Shown piece by piece: positions 13,937 through 14,078 of a DNA stretch of 14,078 bases. The stretch's first letter is position 1; the number at the start of each line of letters is the position of its first letter. The DNA lies in contig DKNL01000206.1 of assembly GCA_002474325.1 (NCBI GenBank), positions 1-14,078 of the forward strand. Direction: 5' to 3'. A model generated the notes under the pieces. The model did no database searches, was not told the origin of the DNA, and saw only the letters and a list, made by a program, of their open reading frames with translations. Position numbers and translations under genes: made by a program. The DNA is from Opitutales bacterium UBA7389 (lineage in GTDB: Bacteria > Verrucomicrobiota > Verrucomicrobiia > Opitutales > Opitutaceae).

Positions 13937-14078
13937 TCAAACCCCAATGATCAAGCTCTTCATGGTTCGAACCGCCTCTTCTATGCCAAATGTCACTGAG
14001 CGGCTTATAATGCTGTGCCCAATATTCAGCTCTCGCAGATAAGGGATCTCTCTTACTTCCAATATATTAGTGTAGTTT
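13937..14078 (-). CDS. pdxJ: Pyridoxine 5'-phosphate synthase, C-terminal end (runs off the right edge)
   Basis: The last 46 codons of a minus-strand gene entering from the right edge, ending in TGA at 13937-13939. The peptide contains LRELNIGHSIISRSVTFGIE followed by EAVRTMKSLI. It matches the PdxJ C-terminus, whose ELNIGHS(I/L)ISRA-type phosphate-binding segment is highly conserved; here Ser replaces the usual Ala. PdxJ condenses 1-deoxyxylulose 5-phosphate with 3-amino-2-oxopropyl phosphate to form pyridoxine 5'-phosphate (vitamin B6). It is directly upstream of acpS on the same strand, which supports the assignment. The active-site residues in the earlier part of the barrel lie outside the window. 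Confidence 0.93.
   Translation of the reverse strand, partial: NYTNILEVREIPYLRELNIGHSIISRSVTFGIEEAVRTMKSLIIGV

Overview
The window looks like chromosomal DNA from a member of the Verrucomicrobiota, probably the Opitutales/Puniceicoccales side. That placement is an inference from three things: a secreted protein resembling the TIGR02597 family, a neighbour carrying the repeated 'ATRG-x-GTG...GLVEVF' module common in that phylum, and the general lack of Shine-Dalgarno sequences before the genes. No RNA gene, transposase, CRISPR array or phage gene was seen.

Layout from left to right. (1) Positions 1-411 are eroded DNA between genes. They hold the start of an unidentified minus-strand gene running off the edge, and a 39-codon N-terminal scrap of a family 2 glycosyltransferase (118-237). 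Nothing further was seen in 238-411. (2) Positions 412-3140 (probably to 3191) hold two minus-strand genes for exported proteins, overlapping at ATGA. The upstream one resembles TIGR02597; the downstream one has a fibronectin type III domain and two tandem copies of the Verrucomicrobia module. (3) Positions 3339-8188 (minus) hold secA, a SAM-dependent methyltransferase and a UDP-glucuronate decarboxylase (UDP-xylose synthase), followed by tgt (8268-9401, minus). (4) A short divergent region (9402-9542) carries a promoter candidate for a plus-strand run: a trpG/pabA-type glutaminase, nrdR, an unrecognised 158-aa gene overlapping nrdR at ATGA, and a HIT-family hydrolase. (5) Positions 11472-14078 are again minus strand: the 3' end of pdxJ, then acpS, then a bifunctional NAD(P)HX repair gene. 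After these comes what appears to be a decayed dprA with an in-frame stop, a frameshift at an A7 run and no Rossmann core.

Most genes are conserved housekeeping functions: protein export, tRNA queuosine modification, folate or tryptophan amidotransfer, ribonucleotide reductase control, vitamin B6 synthesis, ACP activation and NAD(P)H repair. The less ordinary parts are the coupled secreted pair, a likely AUU or lost start codon in front of the TIGR02597-like gene, a Tgt lacking two of its four expected zinc ligands, the dprA remnant and the glycosyltransferase remnant. I found no convincing new multi-gene system. The secreted pair and the unknown gene coupled to nrdR are the best candidates for new biology.
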